64,000 nucleotides of DNA from assembly GCF_900155585.1 (NCBI RefSeq), contig NZ_LT707418.1, positions 1-64,000 on the forward strand. Reading direction: 5' to 3'. This stretch comes from Aedoeadaptatus urinae (GTDB lineage Bacteria > Bacillota > Clostridia > Tissierellales > Peptoniphilaceae). A program made the translations under genes and the position numbers. The notes below the pieces were generated by a model. That model made no database searches. It was not told the origin of the DNA and saw nothing but the letters and a program-made list of their open reading frames with translations. Shown here in pieces: positions 28,187 to 36,590 of the stretch; positions within the stretch are counted from its first letter, which is position 1, and every line of letters starts with the position of its first letter.

Positions 28187-29613
28187 TGGGTTACAAGACA
28201 ATCGTGGGATTAGAAATCCACGTCGAACTATCCACCAAGACCAAGGCCTTCTGCGGCTGCGAAAACGCCTACGGCAGAGAGCCCAACACCTGCACCTGTC
28301 CGGTTTGTTTAGGTCTTCCCGGCGCTACTCCCGTCTTAAACAAAGGCGCCGTGGAGCGTGCCATTGAAATCGCCACGGCCTTTCATATGGAAATCAATCA
28401 CAAATCCACTTTCTCCAGAAAGAATTACTTCTATCCCGACTTAACCAAGGGCTATCAAATTACTCAAACCGACGAAGCCGTTGCCAATCACGGCTATATC
28501 GAAATCGAAACTGATGAGGGCCCTAAGAAGATCGGCATTCACCAAATTCAATTAGAAGAAGACACGGGCAAGAGCCTGCATACGGAAAAAGGTACGACCC
28601 TCATGGACTACAATCGCTGCGGCGTGCCCTTGGTGGAAGTGGTCTCCGACCCGGACATGGCTTCGGGGCTGGAAGCGCGCCTCTTCTTGGAAAAGCTGAG
28701 AAACACTCTGCGCTATTTGGAAGTCAGCGACGTGAAGATGGAAGAGGGCTCCCTGCGCTGCGACGTCAATGTCAATATTAAGAACACGGAAACAGGCGAA
28801 CGCAGTGCCATTTCCGAGGTCAAGAACCTGAACTCTTTCCGCGCCGTGGAAAAGGCCATCGACTACGAAGTGGCCCGTCAAATCGAGCTTATGGAAAAGG
28901 GCGAAACGGAACTGCGCGCCACCCGTCGTTGGGACGATGCACAAAACAAAACCGTGGTTATGAGGGTAAAGTATACGGCCAGCGACTACCGCTTTGCGCC
29001 GGAAGGAGACCTGGGTCCCCTGTTCATCGACGACGAATGGATCGAAAAGGTGCGCAAGGGCATGGCGGAACTTCCCGATGTGAAGATCGCCCGCTTTATC
29101 GAAACCTACGGCCTGAAAGAATACGACGCGAAGGTTATTTGCGGTTCGAAAAAAGTTGCCAACTACTTTGAAGAGGTGGCCAAACACTTTACGGACTACG
29201 ACATGCTTTCCAATTGGTTTATGACGGAATTTCTGCGCCGCATCGAAGTCACCGACGACGGGGACATGGAGGTGCCCTTCGAAGGAGAAGACTTCGCCTA
29301 TCTCTTGGAGCAGGTGAAATCCGGAAAGATCAACAACAACGCCGGGAAGAAAGTTTTCCGCAAAATGTGTGAAGAAGGCAAGAAGCCCAAGGCCATTATC
29401 GAAGAAGAGGGCCTGGTTCAAATCGGTGACGCATCGGAAATCGAAGCCATGGTCAAGGAAGTCTTGGCTGAAAATCCCGAGTCCGTGGAACAATTTAAGG
29501 CGGGCAAGGACCGCGTCGTCGGCTTCCTCGTAGGCCAAGTTATGAAGAAAAGTCGCGGCAAGGCCAATCCTCAAATGGCCAATGAAATGCTCGTGAAATT
29601 TCTTAAGCAATAA
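28186..29613 (+). CDS. gatB: Asp/Glu-tRNA amidotransferase subunit B
   Basis: The 475-residue subunit binds misacylated tRNA and converts Glu-tRNA(Gln) (or Asp-tRNA(Asn)) to the amide form. It starts TIVGLEIHVELSTKTK, has the Zn cysteines in CGCEN...CTCPVC, the SRKNYFYPDLTKGYQI motif and the C-terminal YqeY-like tail domain with VGFLVGQVMKKSRGKANP. Last gene of gatCAB. Confidence 0.96.
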   Translation: MGYKTIVGLEIHVELSTKTKAFCGCENAYGREPNTCTCPVCLGLPGATPVLNKGAVERAIEIATAFHMEINHKSTFSRKNYFYPDLTKGYQITQTDEAVANHGYIEIETDEGPKKIGIHQIQLEEDTGKSLHTEKGTTLMDYNRCGVPLVEVVSDPDMASGLEARLFLEKLRNTLRYLEVSDVKMEEGSLRCDVNVNIKNTETGERSAISEVKNLNSFRAVEKAIDYEVARQIELMEKGETELRATRRWDDAQNKTVVMRVKYTASDYRFAPEGDLGPLFIDDEWIEKVRKGMAELPDVKIARFIETYGLKEYDAKVICGSKKVANYFEEVAKHFTDYDMLSNWFMTEFLRRIEVTDDGDMEVPFEGEDFAYLLEQVKSGKINNNAGKKVFRKMCEEGKKPKAIIEEEGLVQIGDASEIEAMVKEVLAENPESVEQFKAGKDRVVGFLVGQVMKKSRGKANPQMANEMLVKFLKQ

Positions 29614-29628
29614 AAAGGGGAATGTTCA

Positions 29629-30240
29629 GTGGAAAGTGTGATCACCTCGGCCATAACCGATTACGGTTACCTGGCCGTCTTCGCATTGATCTTTATAGAA
29701 AATGTATTTCCGCCCATTCCATCGGAAGTGATTTTGCTCCTCGGCGGCTTTTTCGTCGGGCGAGGCAACCTCTCTTTTCTTCCCACGACCTTGGCGGCCA
29801 CGGCGGGCTCTCTTTTCGGGGCCTACATTCTCTACGGCATCGGCCGCATGGTGCCTACGGTAAAAATTTACGACTCCGCCGAGAACGGCTGGATGGGAAG
29901 GCTGGGCTTTAAGAAAAAGGAAATTATGGGCGTAGTCAACACGTTCGAGCACAAAGGAAAAATCCTCGTCCTCGTCGGCCGTTGCGTGCCCGTCATTCGC
30001 AGTCTGATCTCCATCCCCGCCGGTATGGTGTCCATGCGAATCTCCGTATTTTCTCTGCTCACGGCGGCGGGTTCCTTCGTGTGGAACTGCGTGCTCACCT
30101 TTCTCGGCTACAAGACCGGGGAAAATTGGCACGTGATCCTCACCTATTTGGATTACTACAAATACGTCATCGTGGCTCTGCTGGCCGTGCTGGCCGTAGC
30201 TTATTTGATTTGGCATTTTAAACAAAGGGACGCAGAATGA
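29629..30240 (+). CDS. DedA-family membrane protein
   Basis: The 203-residue protein has the DedA/SNARE-associated domain: IENVFPPIPSEVILLLGGFF (about residues 24-43), then GRCVPVIRSLISIPAGMVSM with the conserved arginines in the second re-entrant half, and about five hydrophobic segments. DedA proteins move lipid carriers such as undecaprenyl phosphate or phosphatidylethanolamine across the membrane. The GTG start at 29629 is supported by an upstream AAAAGGGG. The stop overlaps the next gene. Confidence 0.9.
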   Translation: MESVITSAITDYGYLAVFALIFIENVFPPIPSEVILLLGGFFVGRGNLSFLPTTLAATAGSLFGAYILYGIGRMVPTVKIYDSAENGWMGRLGFKKKEIMGVVNTFEHKGKILVLVGRCVPVIRSLISIPAGMVSMRISVFSLLTAAGSFVWNCVLTFLGYKTGENWHVILTYLDYYKYVIVALLAVLAVAYLIWHFKQRDAE

Positions 30241-31430
30241 AATATAAACGCATGGAAGAAGCGGTTTTTCTTAACAGGGAAAATCGCTTTATTGCTATGG
30301 TAGAAAAAGACAATAAAAGTATACGGGTTCACGTGCCCAACACGGGACGCTGTCGGGAACTTTTTATCCCCGGGGCAAAAGTGCTCTTAGAGGGAGCGGA
30401 TCCCGCAAGGAAACGCAAGACGCCTTACAGCTTGGTTACGGTGTATAAAGGGGACCTTCTCATAAATATCGACTCCCAGGCGCCCAATCATTTGGCAGCG
30501 GAATATTTCGACGGCGAGCCTTACTTAAAGGGCTTCGGAAAAATTCTTTCCTACGAGCGGGAAGTCACCGAGGGCGACAGCCGCTTCGACTTTTACCTCA
30601 AAGGCTCGGAAGGCGAAGGTTTTTTGGAAGTGAAGGGCGTCACCTTGGAAGCAGAGGGCCTGGCGAAATTTCCCGACGCGCCTACTGTGCGCGGGGCGAA
30701 GCACATTCGCGAGCTGGGCGACATGGCTGCGGAGGGAAAATGCTGCGGCGTGTTATTCGTCGTGCAGATGAAAGGCATTTGGGGTTTTACGCCAAACGAG
30801 GAGACGGATCCCGAATTCACTCGGGCACTGAGAGAAGCGGAAGAGAAGGGGCTCCATATTTTCGTCGTGGATACCATCGTCGACGGAGCGGAAATGGAAA
30901 TGGATAAAGCCGTGCCCTATTTCAGAAAAGCGCCTCTCGCCCTTGTGAAGACCGGGGAAGAGCTGCCTGTCGTCGTCAACCTGATCGATTCGGCGCGGGC
31001 CGCATTAAAGATTGACGGCGTGGATCAATGGCAGGGCATGGATCCAACACCGGAAGAGCTTTTGGAAAATATCAAACGCGGCTGCTACTTCTTTAAAGAC
31101 GATACCGTCGCAGGCATGGCCGTCTTAAGGGAAGGAGCGGATCCCACTTACGACGTCATCGACGGCAATTGGCTTACGGAGGGCGACTACCTGACGATTC
31201 ATCAATTCGTCGTCGCCGAAAATAAAAGAGGCGAGGGCATAAGCAGGCGCATGATGGAGCGGATTTTCGCCTACGCAAGGTCAAAAGGCATCCCCGCCAT
31301 TCGCATCGATACCCACGCCGATAATTTTCGCATGAAGGGTTTAATCGAGTCCACGGGCTTTACCTACTGCGGCGTGATTACCGTGGCCGACGGCACCGAG
31401 CGTGTGGCTTATGAGCAGGTGATTTTATGA
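30237..31430 (+). CDS. SfsA domain fused to a GNAT acetyltransferase
   Basis: The 397-residue protein has two clear halves. Residues 1-229 match SfsA (sugar fermentation stimulation protein): FIAMVEKDNKSIRVHVPNTG, the PD-(D/E)xK-like core DSRFDFYL...GFLEVKGVTL, FPDAPTVRGAKHIREL and VVQMKG. Residues about 235-397 are a GNAT N-acetyltransferase with an N-terminal extension: FVVAENKRGEGISRRMMERIF is the acetyl-CoA loop, with the RGEGIS form of the Q/RxxGxG/A motif. SfsA is normally about 230 residues and stands alone. The open frame runs through the junction, so this is a true fusion. The role is unknown. It is coupled to the genes on both sides by 4-bp overlaps. Confidence 0.9.
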   Translation: MKYKRMEEAVFLNRENRFIAMVEKDNKSIRVHVPNTGRCRELFIPGAKVLLEGADPARKRKTPYSLVTVYKGDLLINIDSQAPNHLAAEYFDGEPYLKGFGKILSYEREVTEGDSRFDFYLKGSEGEGFLEVKGVTLEAEGLAKFPDAPTVRGAKHIRELGDMAAEGKCCGVLFVVQMKGIWGFTPNEETDPEFTRALREAEEKGLHIFVVDTIVDGAEMEMDKAVPYFRKAPLALVKTGEELPVVVNLIDSARAALKIDGVDQWQGMDPTPEELLENIKRGCYFFKDDTVAGMAVLREGADPTYDVIDGNWLTEGDYLTIHQFVVAENKRGEGISRRMMERIFAYARSKGIPAIRIDTHADNFRMKGLIESTGFTYCGVITVADGTERVAYEQVIL

Positions 31431-32749
31431 AGCGACTTCTTTTATCCGCCGGGCACTCCGGCGCGGGCAAAACAACCATCACCATGGGGATCATCGGCGC
31501 CCTGATTCGCCGAGGCATGACGGTGGCATCGGCGAAGATCGGGCCCGATTACATCGATCCCATGTATCACCGGGCCCTGCGGGCTTACGGTGTGAATCTG
31601 GATCGCCATCTTATGGACGACGATTACATTTTCCACCTAATGGCTCGCCTGGAGAAAAAGGACGTCATCGTCATGGAAGGGGCCATGGGCTACTACGACG
31701 GCATGTCCACAACGACGGCATGTTCGGCAGCGGAGATGGCCAACTTCACTAAGACGCCGACGATTTTCATCGCATCGGGGCGGGGCAAGGGCGCGAGTCT
31801 CGGTGCGGAGCTTCAGGGCTTTTTAAATTATAAAGAAAACACCATTGCAGGCGTTATATTAAATCACACGAAGCCTGCCATGGCGTCCTACTACGAAAAA
31901 ATCATCAAAGAAGCCACGGGGCTTTCCCTCTACGGCTGCATTCCCGATTTGGATCGGGACTTGCCGGAGCGCCATCTGGGTCTGCATCGACCGGAGGAGA
32001 TAAAAAACTTCCGCACCTTTGCAGAAAATTGGGCGGACGTCGTGGAAAATTACGTGGATTTAGATAAGCTCCTCGCGGCGTGTGAAACGGAATCCGTGAG
32101 CAGTGAAATGACCATGCTTCCAACTAGGGAAAAAATTCCCGTGGCCATTGCGAAGGACGAGGCCTTTTTCTTTTATTACGAAGACGTCCTCGACGATCTC
32201 GCCGAGAGAGGCGTGGAATGGATTCCCTTCTCGCCCCTCACGGATCCTCTGCCGAAGGGGATCTGCGGCGTCTACCTGGGCGGCGGCTATCCGGAGCTTC
32301 ACAAAGAAGCTTTGGCGAAAAATACGGCCCTTGCTCGTGATTTAAAATCTTTCGTCGAAAGCGGCGGCCTTCTTATTGCCGAGGGCGGCGGCTTTATGAG
32401 CCTTCTCGAAAAAATCGACGGCAGCGAAGCCTTCGGGCTCTTTCCCGGCGAATCGAAAATGACGGAGCGCCTGCAACACTTCGGCTATCAGGTGATAAAT
32501 GCGGAAGAGGACGGCTTGTTATTAAAGGCCGGCGAGGCCCCACACGTCCACGAATTTCACTACAGCGCCGCCGATGAAGAGGGGAAGGACCTTCTCATCC
32601 AAAAGCCGGGAGGCAGGGGAAAGAGGCGCACGGCGTATCACAGGAAAAATATTTACGCCGGCTATCCTCAACTCCATCTAAGCGGCAACGAGAGAATCAG
32701 AGATAATTTTCTTGAGGCATTAAAGGAGGCGACAATGTGGCAGGGTTAA
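31427..32749 (+). CDS. cbiA: Cobyrinic acid a,c-diamide synthase
   Basis: The 440-residue glutamine-dependent amidotransferase amidates carboxylates a and c of cobyrinic acid. The N-terminal P-loop-type ATPase begins LSAGHSGAGKTTITMGI (about residues 6-22), with KIGPDYIDPMYHR and MEGAMGYYDGM typical of CbiA. The C-terminal class I glutaminase-like domain has GVYLGGGYPELH and EGGGFMSL; the nucleophile Cys position is changed to Gly in EGGGFM, so the match to standard GGxC is imperfect. It overlaps cbiP by 13 bp. Confidence 0.9.
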   Translation: MKRLLLSAGHSGAGKTTITMGIIGALIRRGMTVASAKIGPDYIDPMYHRALRAYGVNLDRHLMDDDYIFHLMARLEKKDVIVMEGAMGYYDGMSTTTACSAAEMANFTKTPTIFIASGRGKGASLGAELQGFLNYKENTIAGVILNHTKPAMASYYEKIIKEATGLSLYGCIPDLDRDLPERHLGLHRPEEIKNFRTFAENWADVVENYVDLDKLLAACETESVSSEMTMLPTREKIPVAIAKDEAFFFYYEDVLDDLAERGVEWIPFSPLTDPLPKGICGVYLGGGYPELHKEALAKNTALARDLKSFVESGGLLIAEGGGFMSLLEKIDGSEAFGLFPGESKMTERLQHFGYQVINAEEDGLLLKAGEAPHVHEFHYSAADEEGKDLLIQKPGGRGKRRTAYHRKNIYAGYPQLHLSGNERIRDNFLEALKEATMWQG

Positions 32750-34209
32750 TGGTATTGGGAACGGCATCCAACGCGGGCAAAAGCGCCATGGTGGCAGCGC
32801 TCCTTCGCATTTACGCCAACAGAGGCTACCGTGTGGCGCCCTTTAAGGCGCAGAACATGGCTCTGAACAGCGGCATCACCGACGACGGCTCGGAAATCGG
32901 GCGGGCGCAAATCGTGCAGGCGGAAGCGGCGCGGATTCCCGCCGACGTGCGCATGAACCCTATTCTCTTAAAGCCGACATCGCCGGGTGTGAGCCAGGTT
33001 ATCGTAAATGGCCGCGTCTACAAAAATCTCGAGACCCGAGCCTATTACGCCGAAAAGAAAAAGCTCTTTCCGAAAGCCCTGGCGGCCTACGAATCCCTGG
33101 CCGATGAGTTCGACTTTGTCTTGTGTGAAGGAGCGGGAAGCGCCTCGGAGATCAATTTAAAAAGCGTGGACATGGTAAACATGGGCTTCGCCAAGGCGGC
33201 GGACATTCCTGCCATACTCATTGCCGACATCGATCGCGGCGGCATGTTCGCCTCCGTCGTGGGCACTTGGGAGCTCTTCGACGAGGACGAGCGAAGAAGG
33301 CTCAAGGGAATCGTCGTGAACCGCTTCCGCGGCGACGTGTCCATATTGGTGCCGGGGCTTAAAATTTTGGAAGAGCGCACCGGCGTCCCCGTCCTCGGCG
33401 TCGTGCCCTACGCCGATGTGCGCCTGGAGGCGGAAGACTCCCTTGCCATGGAATTTCACGAGACGAATGACGCCGCCGTGGACATCGCCGTCATTCGTCT
33501 GCCCCACATATCCAATGTCACCGATGTAGCGCCATTTCAAATGATGGCCGACGTTTCCGTCCGCACCATCGCCAGAGTGGAAGATTTCGGCGAGCCGGAT
33601 CTCTTGATCATCCCCGGAACGAAAAACACCATGGCCGATTTAAAATGGCTGAAAGAAACGGGAATATATTCCCGCGTCCTGCGTCACGCGGAAAGCGGCG
33701 GCGCCGTCTTTTCCATTTGCGGCGGCTTTCAAATGATGGGAGACACCCTTTCCGATCCGGATTTCGTTGAAAGCGGCGGCACCATGGAGGGGCTCAAGCT
33801 CTTTCCCATGGACACCGTCTTTTCAAAAGAGAAGAAACAATGCCGTGTGGAAACGGCGATTACCTCTTCCGAGAGCCTGCTGAAAAATCTGAACGGAACA
33901 AAAGTATCGGGCTATGAAATCCATATGGGACAAAGCGAGATAAGAGAGGGCGCAGACATGAAGCCTTTGACGGAGTCCGGCGGCGTCGCAAAAAACGGCC
34001 GCCTCTACGGAACCTACATTCACGGCTTCTTCGATGCTCCCCACATCGCCGAAGGGATCGTGGCAGCGCTGAAGAAAGAAAAAGACCTGCCGGCGAAAGA
34101 AACCATGGACTACGCCGCTTTTAAAGACAGCCAAATCGAAAAGCTGGCATCCGTGGTGGAAGAGGCCTTGGATATGAAGAAGCTGGACGAAATCTTGGGC
34201 TTGTTGTAA
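32737..34209 (+). CDS. cbiP: Cobyric acid synthase
   Basis: The 490-residue enzyme amidates carboxylates b, d, e and g of the corrin ring. It has MVLGTASNAGKSAMVAALL (about residues 4-22), PFKAQNMALNSGITDDG, ADIDRGGMFASVVGT and a complete C-terminal glutaminase with SICGGFQMMG (Cys nucleophile) and YGTYIHGFFD. The GTG start at 32737 follows AAAGGAGG by 7 bp. With cbiA it completes amidation; other corrin genes are not in the window. Confidence 0.94.
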   Translation: MAGLMVLGTASNAGKSAMVAALLRIYANRGYRVAPFKAQNMALNSGITDDGSEIGRAQIVQAEAARIPADVRMNPILLKPTSPGVSQVIVNGRVYKNLETRAYYAEKKKLFPKALAAYESLADEFDFVLCEGAGSASEINLKSVDMVNMGFAKAADIPAILIADIDRGGMFASVVGTWELFDEDERRRLKGIVVNRFRGDVSILVPGLKILEERTGVPVLGVVPYADVRLEAEDSLAMEFHETNDAAVDIAVIRLPHISNVTDVAPFQMMADVSVRTIARVEDFGEPDLLIIPGTKNTMADLKWLKETGIYSRVLRHAESGGAVFSICGGFQMMGDTLSDPDFVESGGTMEGLKLFPMDTVFSKEKKQCRVETAITSSESLLKNLNGTKVSGYEIHMGQSEIREGADMKPLTESGGVAKNGRLYGTYIHGFFDAPHIAEGIVAALKKEKDLPAKETMDYAAFKDSQIEKLASVVEEALDMKKLDEILGLL

Positions 34210-34221
34210 AAGGAGGGACCA

Positions 34222-34884
34222 TTGAAGATACTGATGATCGAAGACGACGAGACCATCGTCTACGGCGTGAAAACTTATCTGGCTCGGTACGACATGGATG
34301 TGGTGGCGGCGAGTCGATTGGGCGATGTGGGCGAAGAGCAAATTTGCTCCGCCGATCTGCTCATTCTCGATGTAAATCTTCCCGACGGATCGGGCTTCGA
34401 TTTTTTAAATTGGGTCCGTTCCTTTTCTAAACTGCCCATTCTCATGTTGACGGTAAAAGGCGACGAAGACTATGTCGTGAAGGGCTTGTCTCAAGGGGCC
34501 GATGAATACGTGGCGAAGCCATTTTCCCTTCCCGTACTGAAGGCGCGAATTGACAATCTTTTTAAGCGTCGCGTGCCGGAAGAAGAGTTGTTGGAATTTA
34601 AAGAGCTGATCTTAGACAGGCAATCGAAGATGGCGATCTTGCGGGGCGATGCCGTGGACTTAAATAGACAGGAATTTGATCTGCTGGCCATGCTATTGGC
34701 ACATCGGGGCAGACAATTGTTGCGAAGCCAATTAATCGACGAGGTGTGGGGCTTTGGCGACGAAGTTAACGATAATACGCTCACCGTCGCCATGAAGCGC
34801 CTTCGCAAGAAACTGGGACCTTACGGCCATTTTATAAAAACCGTGCGAGGCATGGGCTATTTTTGGGAGGATGGCGATGAATAA
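34222..34884 (+). CDS. OmpR-family response regulator
   Basis: The 220-residue protein has a receiver domain with IEDDE (residues about 5-9), the phosphoacceptor Asp in LLILDVNLPDGSG (about 51) and the Lys in EYVAKPFSLP (about 101). It then has a winged-helix DNA-binding domain with DLNRQEFDLLAMLL and TVAMKRLRKKL. The TTG start at 34222 follows AAGGAGGG closely. It is the first gene of a four-gene set with a kinase, an ABC ATPase and an FtsX permease, a layout known for antimicrobial-peptide sensing and detoxification modules. Confidence 0.93.
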   Translation: MKILMIEDDETIVYGVKTYLARYDMDVVAASRLGDVGEEQICSADLLILDVNLPDGSGFDFLNWVRSFSKLPILMLTVKGDEDYVVKGLSQGADEYVAKPFSLPVLKARIDNLFKRRVPEEELLEFKELILDRQSKMAILRGDAVDLNRQEFDLLAMLLAHRGRQLLRSQLIDEVWGFGDEVNDNTLTVAMKRLRKKLGPYGHFIKTVRGMGYFWEDGDE

Positions 34885-35842
34885 GAGACAGACCCTATTG
34901 ATCCTATCGCTAAATCTCGTCCTTTCCATGGTTGTGATCGCTTTCTTTCCCCGCTTCGATTGGTTGACCGTCGCGCTGTTTATTATGATTAACGGAGGGC
35001 TTTACTTTGCCATCGATCGCTTTGAAGGGAAGAGTTCCATGGAAATGGAAGAGAAGATCGACGACATGATCCGCCTCCTACATAGTTCGGATCCGGAGTC
35101 TCGAGTCGATGAGGCCGAAGAAGACGATTTTTCTAAGCTGAGAGATGAAATCGTGAAGATGACATCAGAAAATAAGCGCATCGCTCAAGAGGCTGAGAAC
35201 CGTCGCGTTCAACTAACGGAGTATACGGAAGATATCGCCCATCAAATCAAGACGCCAATTACAGGCACCTTGCTTATGCTGGATCTCATCGACGATGCAT
35301 CGGACAAAGAGGCACTTGAACGTATGGGCCGATCCATGGAGCGCCTCTTGGGCCTTTCCGATGCGCTACTTAAATTGGCGGCGGTGGACAGTGATGTGGT
35401 GGCGATGAAAAAGGAAGCGGTCGACGGTATGGAGCTGGCGACATCCGTGGCGGAAGGATTGGAAAGTGCCTTCGGGAGAGAAAAGATCCCTTGCACTATT
35501 TATGGCGAATCAGTGGCTCTCTATTGCGATAAGAAATGGACCTACGAAGCCCTGTTTAATCTGGCGAAGAACGGCATGGAAGCGTCCAAAGAAAGAGGCA
35601 TAGCCATGACTTTTATAAAAACCAATGTCTACAAATCCATTGTCGTCGAAGATTTCGGCGAAGGCATGGATCGGGACACTTTGAAACAAGCATTTCGGCG
35701 CTTTTATAAAAAAGATCCCAACACATCCGGCTTTGGAATCGGCCTCCCCATGGCAAGGGCGATTATGAAAAGACAAGGCGGCGATCTCCTCTATACAAAA
35801 GGCAAGGAATCAAATCGATTCGAGTTGCGCTTTTACGAATAA
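34877..35842 (+). CDS. Intramembrane-sensing histidine kinase
   Basis: The protein has about 321 residues. Two transmembrane segments (about 5-24 and 30-48) are separated by only a few residues, so there is no real extracellular sensor, as in BceS-like kinases. The DHp His is in EDIAHQIKTPITGTLL (about 121). The ATPase domain has NLAKNGMEAS (N box), VEDFGEGMD (G1) and FGIGLPMARAIMKRQGG (G2). I prefer ATG 34877, which is 6 bp after GGGAGG, to ATG 34871. It overlaps the regulator gene by 8 bp. The ABC transporter downstream probably senses the signal. Confidence 0.92.
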   Translation: MNKRQTLLILSLNLVLSMVVIAFFPRFDWLTVALFIMINGGLYFAIDRFEGKSSMEMEEKIDDMIRLLHSSDPESRVDEAEEDDFSKLRDEIVKMTSENKRIAQEAENRRVQLTEYTEDIAHQIKTPITGTLLMLDLIDDASDKEALERMGRSMERLLGLSDALLKLAAVDSDVVAMKKEAVDGMELATSVAEGLESAFGREKIPCTIYGESVALYCDKKWTYEALFNLAKNGMEASKERGIAMTFIKTNVYKSIVVEDFGEGMDRDTLKQAFRRFYKKDPNTSGFGIGLPMARAIMKRQGGDLLYTKGKESNRFELRFYE

Positions 35843-35860
35843 ACGAGGCATCGGTACTCA

Positions 35861-35876
35861 GTCACCGACCGGTCAC
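35861..35876 (+). promoter_or_regulatory. Tandem GTCAC repeat, possible response regulator site
   Basis: GTCAC occurs at 35861 and 35872, exactly 11 bp apart, in the 73-bp gap before the ABC ATPase. OmpR-type regulators usually bind direct repeats about one helical turn apart. The downstream -10 is not obvious, so this is a suggestion. Confidence 0.35.
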
Positions 35877-35915
35877 TTTCACTTGATATCGTAGGCTCAG
35901 AAAAGGAGGAACACT

Positions 35916-36587
35916 ATGCCTATTGTAAAAACAGTGAATCTTACGAAGACCTACGGTCGGACGGTGGAAGTACACGCACTGGACGGCGTTAATTTTCAAT
36001 TGGAAAAAGGAGACTTGGTGGCAATCATCGGCGACAGCGGATCGGGAAAGTCCACCTTACTCCACCTTTTGGCTGGTATCGACAGACCCACCGGCGGCGA
36101 AATTTATATTCAAGATAAAAACATTACCACCCTTAGTAACGAGGAAATGACCATTTTCCGCCGACGAAACATCGGGGTCATCTACCAATTTTTCAATTTG
36201 ATCCCCAATATAACGGCACGGAAAAATATCTTACTTCCCCTACTTCTGGACGGAAGAAAGGAAGACGAGGCTTATTTTAAAGAGATTATTTCGATTCTCG
36301 GGATCGAAGATAAATTGGATCGCTATCCGAAACAACTTTCCGGCGGCGAGCAGCAGCGGGTGGCCATCGCCCGAAGCTTAATCACGAGGCCCGCCCTGAT
36401 TTTAGCGGACGAGCCCACGGGGAACTTGGATCGGCGAAATTCCGAAGAAATCACTGCCCTTTTCCGATTGGTCAACGAGCGCACCGGCTCCACCATGGTC
36501 GTCGTGACCCACGATGAAAATGTGGCCAACAGCTGCCAAAAAGTTTTTCGCATGATCGATGGAAAACTCTTCCCTTCGGAGGTGTAG
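35916..36587 (+). CDS. ABC transporter ATP-binding protein (MacB/BceA type)
   Basis: The 223-residue ATPase has Walker A GDSGSGKSTLLHLL (about residues 39-52), the Q-loop in IYQFFNLIPN, the signature LSGGEQQRVAIARSL (about 143-157), Walker B LILADEPTGNLD and the switch His in VVVTHD. LxxPTxGE and FNLIP are typical of the LolD/MacB/BceA branch. It lies 3 bp before its FtsX partner and 73 bp after the kinase gene. Confidence 0.95.
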   Translation: MPIVKTVNLTKTYGRTVEVHALDGVNFQLEKGDLVAIIGDSGSGKSTLLHLLAGIDRPTGGEIYIQDKNITTLSNEEMTIFRRRNIGVIYQFFNLIPNITARKNILLPLLLDGRKEDEAYFKEIISILGIEDKLDRYPKQLSGGEQQRVAIARSLITRPALILADEPTGNLDRRNSEEITALFRLVNERTGSTMVVVTHDENVANSCQKVFRMIDGKLFPSEV

Positions 36588-36590
36588 ACG

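Noticed and set aside
28552-29610. A 352-residue open frame antisense to gatB
   Set aside because: Same shadow effect; gatB is a certain gene in this region.
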